The translations under genes and the position numbers were made by a program. Below the pieces are notes generated by a model, which saw only the letters and a program-made list of their open reading frames with translations, had not been told where the DNA came from and did not search any database. A stretch of DNA of 52,553 bases, taken from positions 1 to 52,553 of the forward strand of contig MPUH01000463.1 in the NCBI GenBank assembly GCA_001970955.1, written 5' to 3'. This stretch comes from Stentor coeruleus (taxonomy: Eukaryota > Ciliophora > Heterotrichea > Heterotrichida > Stentoridae). Below are positions 51,948 through 52,553 of this stretch, piece by piece (the stretch's first letter is position 1; the number at the start of each line of letters is the position of its first letter).

Positions 51948-52553
51948 TTACTTTTTCTTCTGGACTTTAGCTTTATTCTTTTTCGTATCCACATCCTCAA
52001 CATAATTTGCATCTTCCTCTATACTCCTAATACAAAACCCATTAATCTCATATGGGTTATACACATCATTTTCAATCACAACAACCCCATAAACACTTCT
52101 AGTATTTAAGATTTTACTAGCATTTTCTTCATCTCTTGTAGATAAAAACTTCCTAACATTATTCTGATCAACTAAATCAATTTCTTTAGGCATTGAAACC
52201 ATACCTTCTAATGAACCTTTTACCATATCCAGTTTTTCTTGAATCTTTTGTTTCCTTGTTATAAAATCAGTTATCGCTTTTCGCAGATCGTTTTTATGAT
52301 TTTCAATCTGCTGTTGTTTGATTTCTTCAGGTGTTAGTTCTTTAACTTCTTCTTTTTTACCTTTTTTTGTTTCCTCTTTTTTTTTCTTTGCAGCCTCTTC
52401 AGCTTTTTTTCTTTCTTCTTCAGCTTTTTTCGCTTCTTCTTCCTTTTTTTTTGCCTCTTCAGCTTTTTTCCTTTCTTCTTCAGCTTTTTTTGCTTCAGCT
52501 AAAGCATGTGAGCTTTTTGGAACTCGTTTGATTTCAGAAACAGATTTTTTTTT
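51948..52553 (-). CDS. Lys/Glu-rich protein, 5' end off the window
   Basis: The frame is open from the right edge (52553) to a TAA at 51948, giving 201 visible residues; the real start lies outside. The visible N-terminal part is a low-complexity Lys/Glu/Ala helix with a repeated KKAEEERKKAEEA motif (about residues 20-70 of the visible part). A TPEEIKQQQIENHKNDLRK coiled-coil entry follows, then a globular part with FLSTRDEENASKIL and VYGVVVIENDVYNPYEINGF, and a basic tail. The pattern of a long charged single helix leading to a compact C-terminal domain is common in axonemal and cytoskeletal proteins, but I cannot assign a family. Confidence 0.7.
   Translation of the reverse strand, partial: KKKSVSEIKRVPKSSHALAEAKKAEEERKKAEEAKKKEEEAKKAEEERKKAEEAAKKKKEETKKGKKEEVKELTPEEIKQQQIENHKNDLRKAITDFITRKQKIQEKLDMVKGSLEGMVSMPKEIDLVDQNNVRKFLSTRDEENASKILNTRSVYGVVVIENDVYNPYEINGFCIRSIEEDANYVEDVDTKKNKAKVQKKK

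Noticed and set aside
1..52553. Telomere repeats, tRNA genes, CRISPR-like arrays or rRNA
   Set aside because: I looked for GC-rich cloverleaf-like islands, tandem C/A-rich telomeric octamers and regularly spaced repeats on both strands, and saw none. A tRNAscan or covariance-model run would be needed to exclude tRNAs formally.

Overview
The window is macronuclear-type DNA from a heterotrich ciliate, most likely a Stentor or close relative. Three things point there. The genome is very AT-rich and its genes are separated by short AT-rich gaps. All long reading frames use the standard code (TAA, TAG and TGA all end genes; TGG is Trp). Genes are interrupted by minute GT...AG introns: I could place eleven, nine of exactly 15 nt and two of 16 nt. 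Because 15 is a multiple of three, most of these introns show up only as an in-frame stop inside GT...AG, and several open frames had to be joined across them to give complete proteins. No tRNA, rRNA, CRISPR array, telomere repeat or intact transposon was recognised.

Layout. 1-2229 (-): 5' part of a large secreted or membrane protein with an EGF-like patch and REJ-like domains, running off the left edge. 3527-9367 (-): VPS13-like bridge lipid-transfer protein. 9653-10297 (-): eIF3 subunit j, divergent from 10702-11892 (+), a DP-type E2F partner. 12973-13146 (-): a 57-residue gene resembling mitoribosomal mS38. 14134-16944 (+): kinesin-1-like motor. 17607-18672 (+): decayed gene. 19123-28200 (+): giant protein of about 3000 residues built of a 69-residue Trp-anchored repeat, like the Sfi1 or spasmin/centrin-binding backbones of contractile ciliates. 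28653-36009 (-): two tandem four-exon paralogues of a kelch-repeat membrane protein. 36113-38661 (-): unknown basic protein and an Hsp70 ATPase-domain-only protein. 38843-41914 (-): two tandem secreted patatin-like lipases. 43278-44660 (-): coiled-coil protein. 45338-45904 (+): coiled-coil relic. 45927-48402 (-): three small unknown genes. 48516-49382 (-): MUL1-like membrane RING E3 ligase. 49700-51112 (-): a three-exon gene joining a FYVE-type zinc finger to a PAK/Ste20-like kinase. 51948-52553 (-): Lys/Glu-rich protein running off the right edge.

There is no operon or gene-cluster logic; this is a eukaryotic chromosome segment. Themes that recur are cytoskeleton and contractility (kinesin, giant repeat protein, coiled coils), membrane lipids and trafficking (VPS13, FYVE-kinase, patatins, MUL1) and recent tandem duplication (kelch pair, patatin pair). 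Three single Ns mark assembly joins flanked by exact direct repeats. Two lie inside genes (the DP factor and the giant repeat protein) and almost certainly duplicate 24 and 18 codons artificially. The most interesting biology is the giant 69-residue repeat protein and the FYVE-PAK kinase fusion.
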